DNA of 5,823 nucleotides from JBHWPB01 sp043424675 (lineage in GTDB: Bacteria > Bacillota > Bacilli > Lactobacillales > Carnobacteriaceae_A), in NCBI GenBank assembly GCA_043424675.1, contig JBHWPB010000012.1:1-5823 (forward strand), written 5' to 3'. Position numbers and translations under genes: made by a program. This document shows positions 5,443 through 5,823 of the stretch, one piece after another (within the stretch, counting starts at the first letter, position 1; each line of letters starts with the position of its first letter). The notes beneath the pieces are model-generated. The model did not search any database and was not told the DNA's origin. It saw nothing but the letters and a program-made list of their open reading frames with translations.

Positions 5443-5823
5443 TCATATAATAAAATCTAAGGGACTGAGGTCATAATCATCTATAAATGAACCAGATTGA
5501 TGAAGGGCCTCTTCTAAATCTGTCATAACTATGTTATTGTCTTGTACTCCCAGACTCACTCCTGATTGACCTTTTAAGAAGACTTCAATCGCATGGCTGC
5601 CCAGTCGAGCTGCAAGAATGCGGTCTCTAGGGGAAGGAGAGCCCCCACGCTGTACATGACCAAGCTGGGTCACGCGCACAGAAAAGTTTTCAATTTCAGA
5701 TAATTTTTTACTAAATTCAGAACCTCCCATGACTCCTTCTGCCAGAACAATGAGATAACGTTTTCTCCCTTCAAGTCTTTTTGCTCGAATTTCACTTGCA
5801 ATTTCTTCAAAGTCAAAAGAAAC
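5443..5823 (-). CDS. pfkA: ATP-dependent 6-phosphofructokinase, C-terminal 126 residues (5' end outside window)
   Basis: Partial gene. PfkA phosphorylates fructose 6-phosphate to fructose 1,6-bisphosphate with ATP, the committed step of glycolysis in the cytoplasm. The reading frame is open to the window edge at 5823, and 126 residues before a TGA stop are visible. The fragment carries the substrate-binding part of the bacterial PfkA fold: a VLAEG segment whose Glu (fragment residue 29) matches E. coli Glu222, and the phosphofructokinase signature RVTQLGHVQRGG with Arg50, His56 and Arg59 at the spacing of E. coli Arg243, His249 and Arg252, followed by the DR at 67-68. The tail after these residues is as long as in E. 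coli PfkA, so about 190 N-terminal residues, including the ATP site, lie outside. Its stop is 17 nt before the preferred pyk start, the common pfkA-pyk operon. Family assignment is firm; the allosteric type cannot be read from this part. Confidence 0.96.
   Translation of the reverse strand, partial: VSFDFEEIASEIRAKRLEGRKRYLIVLAEGVMGGSEFSKKLSEIENFSVRVTQLGHVQRGGSPSPRDRILAARLGSHAIEVFLKGQSGVSLGVQDNNIVMTDLEEALHQSGSFIDDYDLSPLDFII

Noticed and set aside
4914..5476. Plus-strand open frames of 63 and 91 residues opposite the 5' part of pyk and the pfkA end
   Set aside because: Antisense shadows of pyk with low-complexity, Cys/Phe/Ser-rich translations and no family resemblance.
1..5823. A previously undescribed multi-gene system
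   Set aside because: Every gene belongs to a known conserved family with intact key residues in a familiar order; there is no space for further genes and no repeats beyond two small hairpins.

Overview
The window looks like a stretch of core chromosome from a low-GC Gram-positive bacterium (Bacillota), most likely in the order Lactobacillales. The evidence is the AT-rich sequence, Bacillus-type Shine-Dalgarno sites (GGAGG, AAGGTGA), a pfkA-pyk glycolytic pair, and the arrangement cvfB - xerD - ribT - scpA - scpB. A Carnobacteriaceae/Enterococcaceae-like host is plausible, but the genus cannot be fixed from the sequence alone.

All seven genes lie on the minus strand, so transcription runs from high to low coordinates. 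In transcription order they are: the 3' end of pfkA (6-phosphofructokinase, cut by the window edge at 5823), pyk (pyruvate kinase with an extra C-terminal phosphohistidine domain), a CvfB/YitL-type S1-domain RNA-binding protein, xerD (tyrosine recombinase), ribT (small GNAT acetyltransferase), scpA and scpB (the kleisin and winged-helix subunits of the SMC condensin). Spacers in the same order are 17, 55, 29, 33 and 8 nt, followed by a 4-nt ATGA overlap between scpA and scpB. After the scpB stop there is an AAAGGA ribosome-binding site at the window edge, so another gene (rluB is the usual neighbour) probably follows. No gap reaches 300 nt, and the window is essentially all coding.

Functionally there are two blocks. 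The first is lower glycolysis: PfkA commits fructose-6-phosphate and Pyk makes pyruvate and ATP. The second is chromosome maintenance: XerD resolves chromosome dimers, and ScpA/ScpB work with Smc in chromosome organisation and segregation. CvfB and RibT are embedded in that block. The 55-nt pyk-cvfB spacer carries a small palindrome and a plausible extended -10 promoter, and may be the boundary between the blocks. A second, stronger hairpin sits between xerD and ribT.

I found no mobile element, CRISPR array, RNA gene or sign of recent transfer, and no undescribed system. The points worth checking are small: the two intergenic hairpins, the candidate internal promoter, the start choices for pyk, cvfB and ribT, and the altered acetyl-CoA motif in RibT.
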